Positions 1-7,227 of a stretch of 50,263 nt of DNA are shown piece by piece. The notes beneath the pieces were generated by a model. It was given only the letters and a program-made list of their open reading frames with translations. It ran no database searches and was not told the DNA's origin. The stretch spans positions 295-50,557 of the forward strand of contig PLAH01000115.1 in assembly GCA_003134045.1 (NCBI GenBank), written 5' to 3'. Position numbers and translations under genes: made by a program. This DNA is from Gammaproteobacteria bacterium (GTDB lineage: Bacteria > Pseudomonadota > Gammaproteobacteria > Steroidobacterales > Steroidobacteraceae). The stretch's first letter is position 1; every line of letters starts with the position of its first letter.

Positions 1-330
1 GGCGACCCCGAGATCGGCTGCCGGTAGACCTTGAACGAGTGCGCCGTTCTGATCGGTGAGCTGGAACTTCACGACCGGCGGACCGCTGATCGAGACGCTG
101 GTGATTTTTCCGGTGATTGCAGTCGCTGTGCTGACATTGAGGACCGATCCGGTGGCCGTCGGACCTGGTGGGCCGGTCGCTCCCGTCGCCCCCGCGGCAC
201 CGGCCGTCCCCGCGGGACCGGTACTCCCACTGCATGCTGCGAGCAGCGCGCAGAGTAGTCCCGTTCCCATCACGCACACGCCCCAGTGGGAGACACGGCC
301 TAAGCCGCGAACCCCGTTCGCACGCGGCAT
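1..330 (-). CDS. OmcA/MtrC-type multiheme cytochrome lipoprotein, N-terminal part (cut by window edge)
   Basis: The first 110 codons are in the window; the rest lies beyond the left edge. The start is the ATG at 328-330, with GGAGA a few bases upstream. The protein has a basic N-terminus, a hydrophobic stretch and a lipobox ending LLAAC, with Ser at +2, as expected for an outer-membrane lipoprotein. A run of Gly-X-Y triplets follows (GPAGTAGAAGATGATG), then a beta-rich region resembling its upstream neighbour, including the shared PPVVKFQL-type segment. No heme motif falls inside the window, so the family is inferred from similarity to the adjacent intact decaheme gene, of which it is a tandem paralogue. 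The two are only 27 bp apart and probably co-transcribed. Confidence 0.8.
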   Translation of the reverse strand, partial: MPRANGVRGLGRVSHWGVCVMGTGLLCALLAACSGSTGPAGTAGAAGATGATGPPGPTATGSVLNVSTATAITGKITSVSISGPPVVKFQLTDQNGALVQGLPAADLGVA

Positions 331-357
331 ATCAATCTCCATAAACGATCCCGATGA

Positions 358-2826
358 TCACTGGTAGCTCGCGAGTTTGTGCACGACGGCCACGTCGGCG
401 ACTCCTCCCGAACCATGGCACAGCGAGCAGGTCTCCGTCGAGCCGGGATTCAACGCACCGGTCGCCGTCTTGGTCGCGGCGAAGTTGCCTCCGTTCTGCG
501 TCATGTGGTTCATGGCCGTCGTATCGGTGTGGCAGGCCGAGCAGGCGGCGGAGTTCGGCGAAACAACCACGTCGTCGGTCAGAATTTGCCGATTGTTGGC
601 ATGAATCGTCGTCCCCTGGACCACGGTGGGGTCGACCGGGTAGTAGGTGCCGCTGTTGTGGCAGGCCGCGCAGTTTCCAAGGCTCGCGTTCGAGGAGCTG
701 GGATACAGGACCTTGAAGGTGGTGGCGTTGCCGCCGAAAGAGCAGATCGTCACGCCGCTCGTGCCATACGCGTACGAGTCTCCGGAGGCATGAATCCGAT
801 GGATCATGACCTTGAAGTCGATTGGATTGTCGGGTGTGCCCACGGCGCAGGGGCCGGAAGCAGCGGTGTGCATGACGGCGTCCGTGGCATTCGGGTTGTG
901 GCACGAGGCGCATAGATTGATGTCATTGGTGCGATTCTCGCCGTGCAATGTGAGTACTCTGTGGCAGGTATCGCACTTCGCGATAGCGACGATGGCGGTG
1001 CGTGGCGTGGGGCTGGCGTCGGTGATCGCAAACGGGATATCGGCTCCCTGCACCCCGAGCTCCGCAGCCGTCGTGCCGGTCGGTATCGCGTCGACCAGCC
1101 CGGAGATGTTGGGAAGCGTGACGACCGCCCGGCCTTCCAGCGCCGCGATGCCGGACCCCGTGACAGTGGCGGGGATGGCGACCGTGGCAGCTTTGGTGAA
1201 CGATCCGTCCGCGTTCATGGTTGCGCCGCCGGCCTTGAAATTGATGACCACCGGCTGATTCGGTGTCCCGGCGCCCGGGCCCGTCGCGCTGCCCGACCCG
1301 ATGTTGTTTACATCGATGGTGTTCCAAGCGACATCGAGGTTCAGGCTGGAGCTCGACTGCTGGAATGGCCCCGTGGCGCTCGTGATGTCGTACGGCGCAT
1401 TGTTGTTGGTGGGATCGGTCACCTTGATCGTCGCCACCGGGATCTGCCCGGGTGCCGTATTGGTGATGCTCAGTACCGTGTACTGGAATTTCGCGATGGC
1501 GGAGTCCACCGGTGTCTGGTGCGCGGCGATGTCCTGCAGCGAGCCATTGTCGATGTTGCTGGTCGGACCGTGGCAGGTGGAGCATTGGCTGTCCGTTGCG
1601 ACGATGCTCGAGCTGTGGCCCTGTCCGGTTGCGAAGTTGACGTTATCGTGGCAGGAGCCGCAGGCAGCGGAGGAGGGCGCTGTGCTGAAGTTGACCGTCT
1701 GCGGCGTGTTGGTGTCGCTCACATTGTGGCAGGTCGCGCAAAAGCGCTGGCCCGTGCCCGAGACGGCCGTATTGTTGCCGCTGGCATCGCTTTGCGGAAA
1801 CGCCACGGTCGAGTAGTCGCTGATCGCGTTGCCATAGCCGAAGATATAGTAGTTGCTCTGGGGGGTGCCGGTGGCCGTGACGCTGGGCAGATTCTCGCCC
1901 ATGTGAATCTTGTGGAACATCACCTTGAAGTCGAGGGTATTGCCGCTCGAGGGATCGATCGATGAGGGGTTGTGGCACATCACGCAGTACTTGACCTCGG
2001 TGCGCGCACCGCCGTGCCAGGACAGCACTTGATGGCAGTTCTTGCACGTCTGGTCTTCGACGATGTCGCGCTGGTCGATGCCGGTGGTCGCGCCGGTCGA
2101 GGGCTGGAACGTGTAAACCGGGCTGTTCGCCGCGATCGTGGTGCCCGCCGCATTGGCGACGCCGCGGATCTCGAAGCCCACCCGGTGGGTGAGCGTCGGG
2201 TCGTAAGGGACGGCCTTGTCGGCGGAGATATCTTTGGAGAAGGTGTACTGATACGTGCCGTCGCCGTTATCGACGAAGGTTCCCGCCGTGCCGGCCTCGA
2301 TGGTCGCCTGCGGCTGGGGCGTGGTACCGACGACCGGCTCGGTGGGCGTGCCCGCGCTGGTGGGTGCGGGAGTCGCCGCCGTATAAATGTACGACTGCCA
2401 CTGGCTCGACACCAGCGGTGCGGGCGCCGCGGTCTGCGGCGGGACGGCCGCGAGCTGCGTACCCGCCGGAACGAGCTTGGCAACCGCGAAATAGATCTCG
2501 CCTGCCGTCAACCCTGACAGCGGTTGGCCGGTTTCGTTGACCAGCTGGAACTTCACCACCGGCGCTGCCGGCGGTGCCGTGGCAATGGTGACACCGGTGA
2601 TGGTCGCGGTGATCGTCGCGGCCGTCCCCAGCTTGAGCGCGCTCACGGAGCCGGTGGCGCCGGTCGCCCCCGTCGCTCCCGTGGCGCCGGTCGCCCCCGC
2701 GGGACCCGTGCGCCCCGTGCTCCCGCTGCATGCTGCCAGCAGCGCGCACAACAGCGCCGTTCCAATTGCTCCCGCACCCCAGTGGGCGGTACGGTGCAGT
2801 TCGCGAATCCCGTTACCACGCGACAT
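358..2826 (-). CDS. OmcA/MtrC-family decaheme c-type cytochrome, outer-membrane lipoprotein
   Basis: This 822-aa protein has exactly ten CXXCH heme motifs (CKNCH, CVMCH, CATCH, CGSCH, CSTCH, CDTCH, CASCH, CAACH, CSACH, CSLCH). They form two five-heme halves that repeat the pattern C..CH-x-VL-x-x-HG, as in the OmcA/MtrC fold. The N-terminus has a signal peptide with lipobox LLAAC and then a collagen-like Gly-X-Thr run. The family moves electrons from the periplasm to extracellular minerals or electrodes; that role is inferred here. No MtrA or MtrB partner is visible, though they could lie left of the window. The ATG at 2824-2826 is chosen because GGGAG precedes it; an upstream in-frame extension of 32 codons is Arg-rich and lacks signal-peptide logic. 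Confidence 0.93.
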   Translation of the reverse strand: MSRGNGIRELHRTAHWGAGAIGTALLCALLAACSGSTGRTGPAGATGATGATGATGATGSVSALKLGTAATITATITGVTIATAPPAAPVVKFQLVNETGQPLSGLTAGEIYFAVAKLVPAGTQLAAVPPQTAAPAPLVSSQWQSYIYTAATPAPTSAGTPTEPVVGTTPQPQATIEAGTAGTFVDNGDGTYQYTFSKDISADKAVPYDPTLTHRVGFEIRGVANAAGTTIAANSPVYTFQPSTGATTGIDQRDIVEDQTCKNCHQVLSWHGGARTEVKYCVMCHNPSSIDPSSGNTLDFKVMFHKIHMGENLPSVTATGTPQSNYYIFGYGNAISDYSTVAFPQSDASGNNTAVSGTGQRFCATCHNVSDTNTPQTVNFSTAPSSAACGSCHDNVNFATGQGHSSSIVATDSQCSTCHGPTSNIDNGSLQDIAAHQTPVDSAIAKFQYTVLSITNTAPGQIPVATIKVTDPTNNNAPYDITSATGPFQQSSSSLNLDVAWNTIDVNNIGSGSATGPGAGTPNQPVVINFKAGGATMNADGSFTKAATVAIPATVTGSGIAALEGRAVVTLPNISGLVDAIPTGTTAAELGVQGADIPFAITDASPTPRTAIVAIAKCDTCHRVLTLHGENRTNDINLCASCHNPNATDAVMHTAASGPCAVGTPDNPIDFKVMIHRIHASGDSYAYGTSGVTICSFGGNATTFKVLYPSSSNASLGNCAACHNSGTYYPVDPTVVQGTTIHANNRQILTDDVVVSPNSAACSACHTDTTAMNHMTQNGGNFAATKTATGALNPGSTETCSLCHGSGGVADVAVVHKLASYQ

Positions 2827-2906
2827 ATGAAACTCTCCCAAAGACGATCCGACCTTCAACGGCCCACAACGCGGCGCCCGCGCATTTACTTCGAGGGCCC
2901 TTGGGC

Positions 2907-2951
2907 GCAAAGTGGACCGCAACGACCGGCAAAGTAGACCGCAATAACCGG
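2907..2951. repeat. Tandem 22-bp direct repeat, possible IS21-family end remnant
   Basis: Two adjacent copies (2907-2929 and 2929-2951) share the pattern CAAAGTRGACCGCAAYRACCGG, differing at about three positions. They lie between the divergent decaheme and tetraheme genes. Multiple short terminal repeats containing GGTCCACTTT-like words are typical of IS21-family ends, and the reverse complement here reads GTTGCGGTCCACTTTGC. No transposase remains. It could instead be a tandem regulator-binding site in this divergent promoter region; that cannot be decided from sequence alone. Confidence 0.4.
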
Positions 2952-2955
2952 CGGG

Positions 2956-2975
2956 TCTGTACGGAAACGCACAGA
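2956..2975 (-). promoter_or_regulatory. 20-bp palindrome shared with the hydrogenase/hyp intergenic region
   Basis: Read on the minus strand this is TCTGTGCGTTTCCGTACAGA, identical over all 20 bases to 11416-11435. The arms TCTGTGCG and CGTACAGA pair with one G-U. The word CCGTCGAC lies six to seven bases before it at both places. It ends 130 bp before the decaheme ATG and 127 bp before the tetraheme GTG. It is best read as an operator for a dimeric regulator controlling both divergent regions; an RNA hairpin or an insertion-sequence tip are alternatives. Confidence 0.55.
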
Positions 2976-3026
2976 ACTCGAGTCGACGGGACGAGTACCA
3001 TTTTTTTGCCGCTCGCGATCCACGCG

Positions 3027-3048
3027 AAATCGATTATCCAAATCGATT
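3027..3048. promoter_or_regulatory. Two AAATCGATT direct repeats before the tetraheme gene
   Basis: AAATCGATT occurs at 3027-3035 and again at 3040-3048, four bases apart (13-bp period). Each copy contains the palindrome ATCGAT. They sit about 55-75 bp upstream of the tetraheme cytochrome start, a plausible place for an activator site. No known regulator is assigned. Confidence 0.25.
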
Positions 3049-3078
3049 GGGTTTTCGGATTGGGATGAAGGACTGCTC

Positions 3079-3105
3079 ATGACCGCATCGAGAACTTCGC
3101 AGTGA
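3079..3105 (+). other. Possible 8-codon leader ORF overlapping the tetraheme gene start
   Basis: ATG at 3079 is preceded by AAGGA at a good distance and opens an 8-codon frame (MTASRTSQ) whose TGA stop overlaps the GTG start of the next gene (GTGA). The downstream GTG has no obvious ribosome site of its own, so translation coupling through this leader is plausible. With eight codons it could be chance. Confidence 0.3.
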
Positions 3106-3683
3106 ATTCGCCGCAGCCGGTTCAGGGTTTTGCCGCATGGCTTTGGCGGCGTCCGCGGCGCTGGTTTTTGCTCGGTATTCCGGCCGGCGGCCTGCTCGCC
3201 TTCATCGTCGGCGTCGGCTTTACGGGAGGCTTCGTCGGCGGCCTCAAATTTGCGGAGACCAATACGTTCTGCACCTCTTGTCACGAGATGAATGCCGCCT
3301 TCCGGGAATTGAAGACCAGCCCGCATGCCTCCAACGTGTTCGGCATTCAGGCGGGCTGCGGCAATTGCCACGTGCCGCCGGCATTGCTGCCGGGTTTGTG
3401 GCGGCATGTTCAGGCGTATGCAGAAGTGTGGGGGCACCTGACCGGCAAGCTCAACACGCCCGCGAAGTACGAAGCTCTGCGGCTCGAGATGGCGCAGAAA
3501 ATCTGGGCGGAGCTCAGGGCGAACGATTCGGCGGAGTGCCGCAGCTGTCATACCCCCGCCGCCATGGCGTTCGCGCAGCAGCCGGCCGCCGCCGCCGAAT
3601 CGCACCAATCCTTGCCGAAGAGCGGCATGACCTGCATCGATTGCCACCAAGGCGTCGCACACACGGTGCCCCAAGGAAGCTGA
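3102..3683 (+). CDS. NapC/NirT/NrfH-family tetraheme cytochrome c (membrane quinol dehydrogenase)
   Basis: The protein is 193 aa with one N-terminal membrane anchor (about residues 20-48, WFLLGIPAGGLLAFIVGVGF) and four CXXCH motifs: CTSCH, CGNCH, CRSCH and CIDCH. That is the NapC/NrfH/CymA architecture: a membrane-anchored periplasmic cytochrome that oxidises quinol and passes electrons to periplasmic or outer-membrane partners. No nitrate or nitrite reductase gene is nearby, whereas decaheme outer-membrane cytochromes lie divergently, so a CymA-like role feeding them is a reasonable inference. Start is the GTG at 3102, the first start in this frame. It ends 15 bp before the convergent radical SAM gene. 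Confidence 0.9.
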   Translation: MNSPQPVQGFAAWLWRRPRRWFLLGIPAGGLLAFIVGVGFTGGFVGGLKFAETNTFCTSCHEMNAAFRELKTSPHASNVFGIQAGCGNCHVPPALLPGLWRHVQAYAEVWGHLTGKLNTPAKYEALRLEMAQKIWAELRANDSAECRSCHTPAAMAFAQQPAAAAESHQSLPKSGMTCIDCHQGVAHTVPQGS

Positions 3684-3698
3684 ACCAGGGAAGCTGGA

Positions 3699-5474
3699 CT
3701 ACGGAAGCTGAACTGCTCGGGCGGCCCGTGATTTCCCGCCGATATATCGACCGATGAGGCGCAGGATTTCGGTGATGCGGAAGTTGAATACGCGCCTCGG
3801 CCAGAGCAACTCGCGCTTGTCGCACACGGTGGACATGCTGAAGCGTGTGATCTCGCCCATCAGCGCGTCATCGGCGAGTCCGCTGCGGCCCTGTACCATC
3901 CCGGCGTCGAGCCTCGCCCGCAACGCGCGCGCAGCGGCGATGCCGCGGGCCACGCCTCGGCCGCGCCGTTTCGTTATTCGTCCGTGCCGCACTTTGAGCT
4001 CGTTGAGCCGCTCGGCCGCATCGTAGGTCGCATCGACCAATTCGCGGCGGGTCATCCACTTGGTCTCGTAGTTGAGAATGTGCTCCCAGGTGGGCTGGAC
4101 GAGCAGTTGGCGGTGCTCCTCCAGGGTGTGGGCGAACAAACGGTAGCCGAAGCGGTCGGGCTCTTCGAAGCCGTGGCTGCCGGGATCGATGAAGGGGCCC
4201 ATGGGGGAAATGAAGCAGGAGAGCCGCTTGTCGGTCAGTTGCAATAGACGCCCGCAATATTCGACGGCGCCCTGCACCAGCGCCTTGGTCTGAGCCGGCA
4301 GTCCGATCATGAAGTAGATGTCGATGCGCGAGCAGCGCAGGCGGAGCGCCTCGTGGATGACCGCTTCCATGTCCTCGTTGGTGTAACCCGTCTCGCCCAC
4401 CTGCGCATCGCGCACCGCTTGGTCGTGGCTTTCGGGACTGAACGCCATGCTCCAATGGCGCACGCTGCGCTCGATGTCCCGCAGGAACGAGGCCGGCGGC
4501 AAGGCGAAGAACTCGAACACGATCTCATTGGGAAAGTCCGCCGTGCGCAGGCCTTCGAGCACTTCGGCCGCGTGCTCGGGGCCGGCCATGAGCAGATCGC
4601 CGATCAGCACGATGGGTCCGTGCATCAGACGGCTCAAGGCCCGCATGTTGGCCACCACGCTCGCCGGACTGCGGTACACCGGCTTCTGCCGCTTCATCAG
4701 GTGCGTGCAGCTGGTGTGCGAGGCGCCGCAGGTGACGCACTCGAAGGCGCAACCCTTGACGGTGAATACCGTGGTGATCGGATTGCTCCACCAGCCATTG
4801 AAGGGCAGGGCGCTCTGCAGGTCGCGGTAGCGCAGTACCATCTCGACCATGAGATCGGGCCGCAGATCGACATAGTCCAAACTCATCGGCACGAAGCCGT
4901 GGGGATTGACGTGAATCCCACGGGCGTCCTTCCACGTCAGATTGGGGATCCGGTCGACGGGCTTTCCCTCGCGCAGCGCCAGCAGCAATTGATGCAGCGG
5001 CGGTTCGGTGCTCTCCCCGCGCAGCACGAAATCCACCTGAGGGTAGCCGATCAATTCACGGTGAAAGTAGCTCGATGACAAACCGCCCATGATGATGGGT
5101 ACGTCCGGATGTAGTTCCTTCACGATGCGCGCGATTTCCAGGGCGCCGTGGGCGTGCGGCAGCCAGTGCAGGTCGATGCCGACGGCTTTGGGCTTCTGGC
5201 GTGCGAGGAAGCGGGGCACGTCGAAGCGCCGGCTGTTCATCATGCGCAGCGCCAGATTGACGATGCGCACCTGCATGCCGCGATCGTGCAGATAGCTCGC
5301 CATCGTCAAGAATCCGAGCGGGTACATCTCGAACACGGTCGAGGAGGGGACCATGTCGCTCACCGGACCGTAGAGAATCGCATGCTTGCGGAAGTCGTAG
5401 ACGCTGGGGGCATGCAGCAGCAGCAGGTCCACCTCGGGACTCGACGCCCGGAACGCGCGCGATATTCCGGGCAT
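3699..5474 (-). CDS. B12-binding domain / radical SAM protein
   Basis: The 591-aa protein has a cobalamin-binding-like Rossmann region at about residues 15-165 (LLLLHAP, AVGIDLHWLPHAHG, IIMGG) followed by a radical SAM core with CxxxCxxC at Cys242, Cys246 and Cys249 (CAFECVTC). The C-terminal 120 residues are basic and unassigned. It resembles the B12/radical SAM group typified by Ta0216; the substrate is unknown. It starts 10 bp after the hydrogenase large-subunit stop on the same strand, so it probably belongs to the hydrogenase operon. That placement is unusual: no radical SAM step is known in making the [NiFe] site. It could modify a cofactor, lipid or RNA instead. Confidence 0.8.
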   Translation of the reverse strand: MPGISRAFRASSPEVDLLLLHAPSVYDFRKHAILYGPVSDMVPSSTVFEMYPLGFLTMASYLHDRGMQVRIVNLALRMMNSRRFDVPRFLARQKPKAVGIDLHWLPHAHGALEIARIVKELHPDVPIIMGGLSSSYFHRELIGYPQVDFVLRGESTEPPLHQLLLALREGKPVDRIPNLTWKDARGIHVNPHGFVPMSLDYVDLRPDLMVEMVLRYRDLQSALPFNGWWSNPITTVFTVKGCAFECVTCGASHTSCTHLMKRQKPVYRSPASVVANMRALSRLMHGPIVLIGDLLMAGPEHAAEVLEGLRTADFPNEIVFEFFALPPASFLRDIERSVRHWSMAFSPESHDQAVRDAQVGETGYTNEDMEAVIHEALRLRCSRIDIYFMIGLPAQTKALVQGAVEYCGRLLQLTDKRLSCFISPMGPFIDPGSHGFEEPDRFGYRLFAHTLEEHRQLLVQPTWEHILNYETKWMTRRELVDATYDAAERLNELKVRHGRITKRRGRGVARGIAAARALRARLDAGMVQGRSGLADDALMGEITRFSMSTVCDKRELLWPRRVFNFRITEILRLIGRYIGGKSRAARAVQLP

Positions 5475-5484
5475 CGACCGGTAC

Positions 5485-7227
5485 TTACTGGACGCGAACC
5501 CGAATCAGCTCCTCGCCGTCCGGATCGACGACATGGACGGCGCAGGCAAGGCAGGGATCGAAGCTGTGGATGGTGCGCAGGATTTCGAGCGGCTGTTTCG
5601 GGTCTTGCAGGCTATGACCCTTGAGCGCCGCTTCGTAGGGGCCTTCGGTGCCGCTCGCGTCGCGGGGTCCGGCGTTCCACGTACTCGGCACGACGGCCTG
5701 ATAGTTGGAGATCTTGCCGTCATCGATGACGATCCAGTGGGCGAGAGCGCCTCGGGGTGCCTCGAGGAAGCCCACGCCCTGCGCATGCCGCGGCCAGCTG
5801 GAAGGCTCCCACAGCTTGTCGTTGAACGTGCGCACATCGCCCGCCTTGATATTCGCCATGAGGTTGTCGTACCACTGCGGCATGGAGTCGGCGAAAATTT
5901 TGCATTCCAACGTGCGGGCGGCGGTGCGGCCCATGGTGGAGAACATCGCCTCGAGCGGCAGGTTCAATTGGGCCAACGCCTTATTCGCCAGATCCTTGGT
6001 GGGCTCGTGACCGCTGGCATACAGCATCAGCACGCGCGCCAGCGGTCCCACCTCCATGGCGTGGCCCTTCCAGCGCGGCGACTTGAGCCATGAATAACTC
6101 GCCGAGGTGTCCAGATTCTGGTACGGGGACGGCGGTCCCGAATAGTTCAGCTTGGTTTCGCCCCGATAGGGATGCAGGCCGGCATCCTTGCCGCCGCTGT
6201 AGTCGTACCACGAATGCGACACGAATTCCTGGATGTCCCCTTCCGCGTTGAGGTCGACCTCCTGGATATGGGAAAGATCGCGGCCCAGAATCGCGCCGCG
6301 CGGCACCAGGAAGGTCTTCGGGTCCTGGCTGCCGGCGGCCGGAAAATCGCCGTACGTCATGAAATTCCCGACGCCCTCGCCGTAGCCGGTCTTGAACCAG
6401 TCCTTGTAGAAGGAGGCGATCGCCAGTGTGTCCGGCAGGTAGACCTGGTCGACGAAAGTTTGCATCTGCTCGATGATGGCGGCCACCTTTTGCAGGCCGA
6501 CCTGATTGACGGCGGTGGAACCAGTGCCGGCGCCGGCGTGCACGCTGATGGCGGAGGGGGCACCGCCCACCAGCACGTTCGGGTGCGGATTCTTGCCGCC
6601 GAAGATGGTCTGCAGCTGCACGACTTCGCGCTGCCACGCCAGCGCATCCAGGTAATGCGCCACGGCCATGAGGTTCGCTTCCGGCGGCAGCTTGTATCCC
6701 GGATGGCCCCAGTAGGCGTTGGAGAAAATGCCGAGCTGCCCGGATTCGACCAGCTTCTTGACGCGAGTCTGCACGTCGGCGAAATAGCCGGGTGAGGAGC
6801 GCGCGTAGTTCGAAATCGACTGCGCCAGCGCCGAGGTTGCCTTCGGATCGGCTTTGAGCGCCGACACCACATCCACCCAGTCGAGCGCATGCAAGTGATA
6901 GAAATGCATCACATGGTCGTGTACGAATTGCGTCGCGATCATGAGATTGCGAATGAGCTGCGCGTTGGCAGGGATGGTGTATTTCAAGGCGTCTTCGACT
7001 GCGCGGACCGAGGCGATCCCATGGACCAGCGTGCAGACGCCGCAGATGCGCTGCGCAAAGGCCCATGCGTCGCGCGGATCGCGGCCCTGCAGAATGATTT
7101 CGATGCCGCGCACCATGGTGCCGGAACTCGACGCCTGCGTGATCACCGAGCCGTCGAATTGCGCCTCGATCCGCAGGTGCCCTTCGATGCGCGTGACGGG
7201 ATCGACGACGATGGTCTGTGCACTCAT
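5485..7227 (-). CDS. hynL: [NiFe] hydrogenase large subunit (Isp-type, group 1)
   Basis: This is the 580-aa catalytic subunit of a periplasmic H2-uptake enzyme. Nickel-site motif L1 is RICGVC (Cys62, Cys65) and L2 is DPCLACAVH (Cys559, Cys562). After His565 there is a 15-residue tail (VVDPDGEELIRVRVQ) that the maturation protease removes once nickel is in place. The N-terminal DPVTRIEGHLRIE signature is intact. Its ATG overlaps the isp2 stop (ATGA). The order small subunit-isp1-isp2-large subunit matches the Thiocapsa-type hyn operon, where the two electron-transfer genes separate the structural genes. It is exported by riding with the Tat-signalled small subunit. Confidence 0.97.
   Translation of the reverse strand: MSAQTIVVDPVTRIEGHLRIEAQFDGSVITQASSSGTMVRGIEIILQGRDPRDAWAFAQRICGVCTLVHGIASVRAVEDALKYTIPANAQLIRNLMIATQFVHDHVMHFYHLHALDWVDVVSALKADPKATSALAQSISNYARSSPGYFADVQTRVKKLVESGQLGIFSNAYWGHPGYKLPPEANLMAVAHYLDALAWQREVVQLQTIFGGKNPHPNVLVGGAPSAISVHAGAGTGSTAVNQVGLQKVAAIIEQMQTFVDQVYLPDTLAIASFYKDWFKTGYGEGVGNFMTYGDFPAAGSQDPKTFLVPRGAILGRDLSHIQEVDLNAEGDIQEFVSHSWYDYSGGKDAGLHPYRGETKLNYSGPPSPYQNLDTSASYSWLKSPRWKGHAMEVGPLARVLMLYASGHEPTKDLANKALAQLNLPLEAMFSTMGRTAARTLECKIFADSMPQWYDNLMANIKAGDVRTFNDKLWEPSSWPRHAQGVGFLEAPRGALAHWIVIDDGKISNYQAVVPSTWNAGPRDASGTEGPYEAALKGHSLQDPKQPLEILRTIHSFDPCLACAVHVVDPDGEELIRVRVQ

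Noticed and set aside
332..913. Several long antisense ORFs across the decaheme gene
   Set aside because: They are Arg/His-rich mirror frames typical of GC-rich DNA with no recognisable domain.
2640..2720. Possible CRISPR-like or satellite repeat
   Set aside because: The short repeats are codons for Gly-X-Y triplets inside a real gene; no spacers are present.
2824..2922. N-terminal extension of the decaheme cytochrome to 2922
   Set aside because: The extra 32 residues are Arg-rich and would bury the lipoprotein signal; GGGAG before the ATG at 2826 marks the real start.
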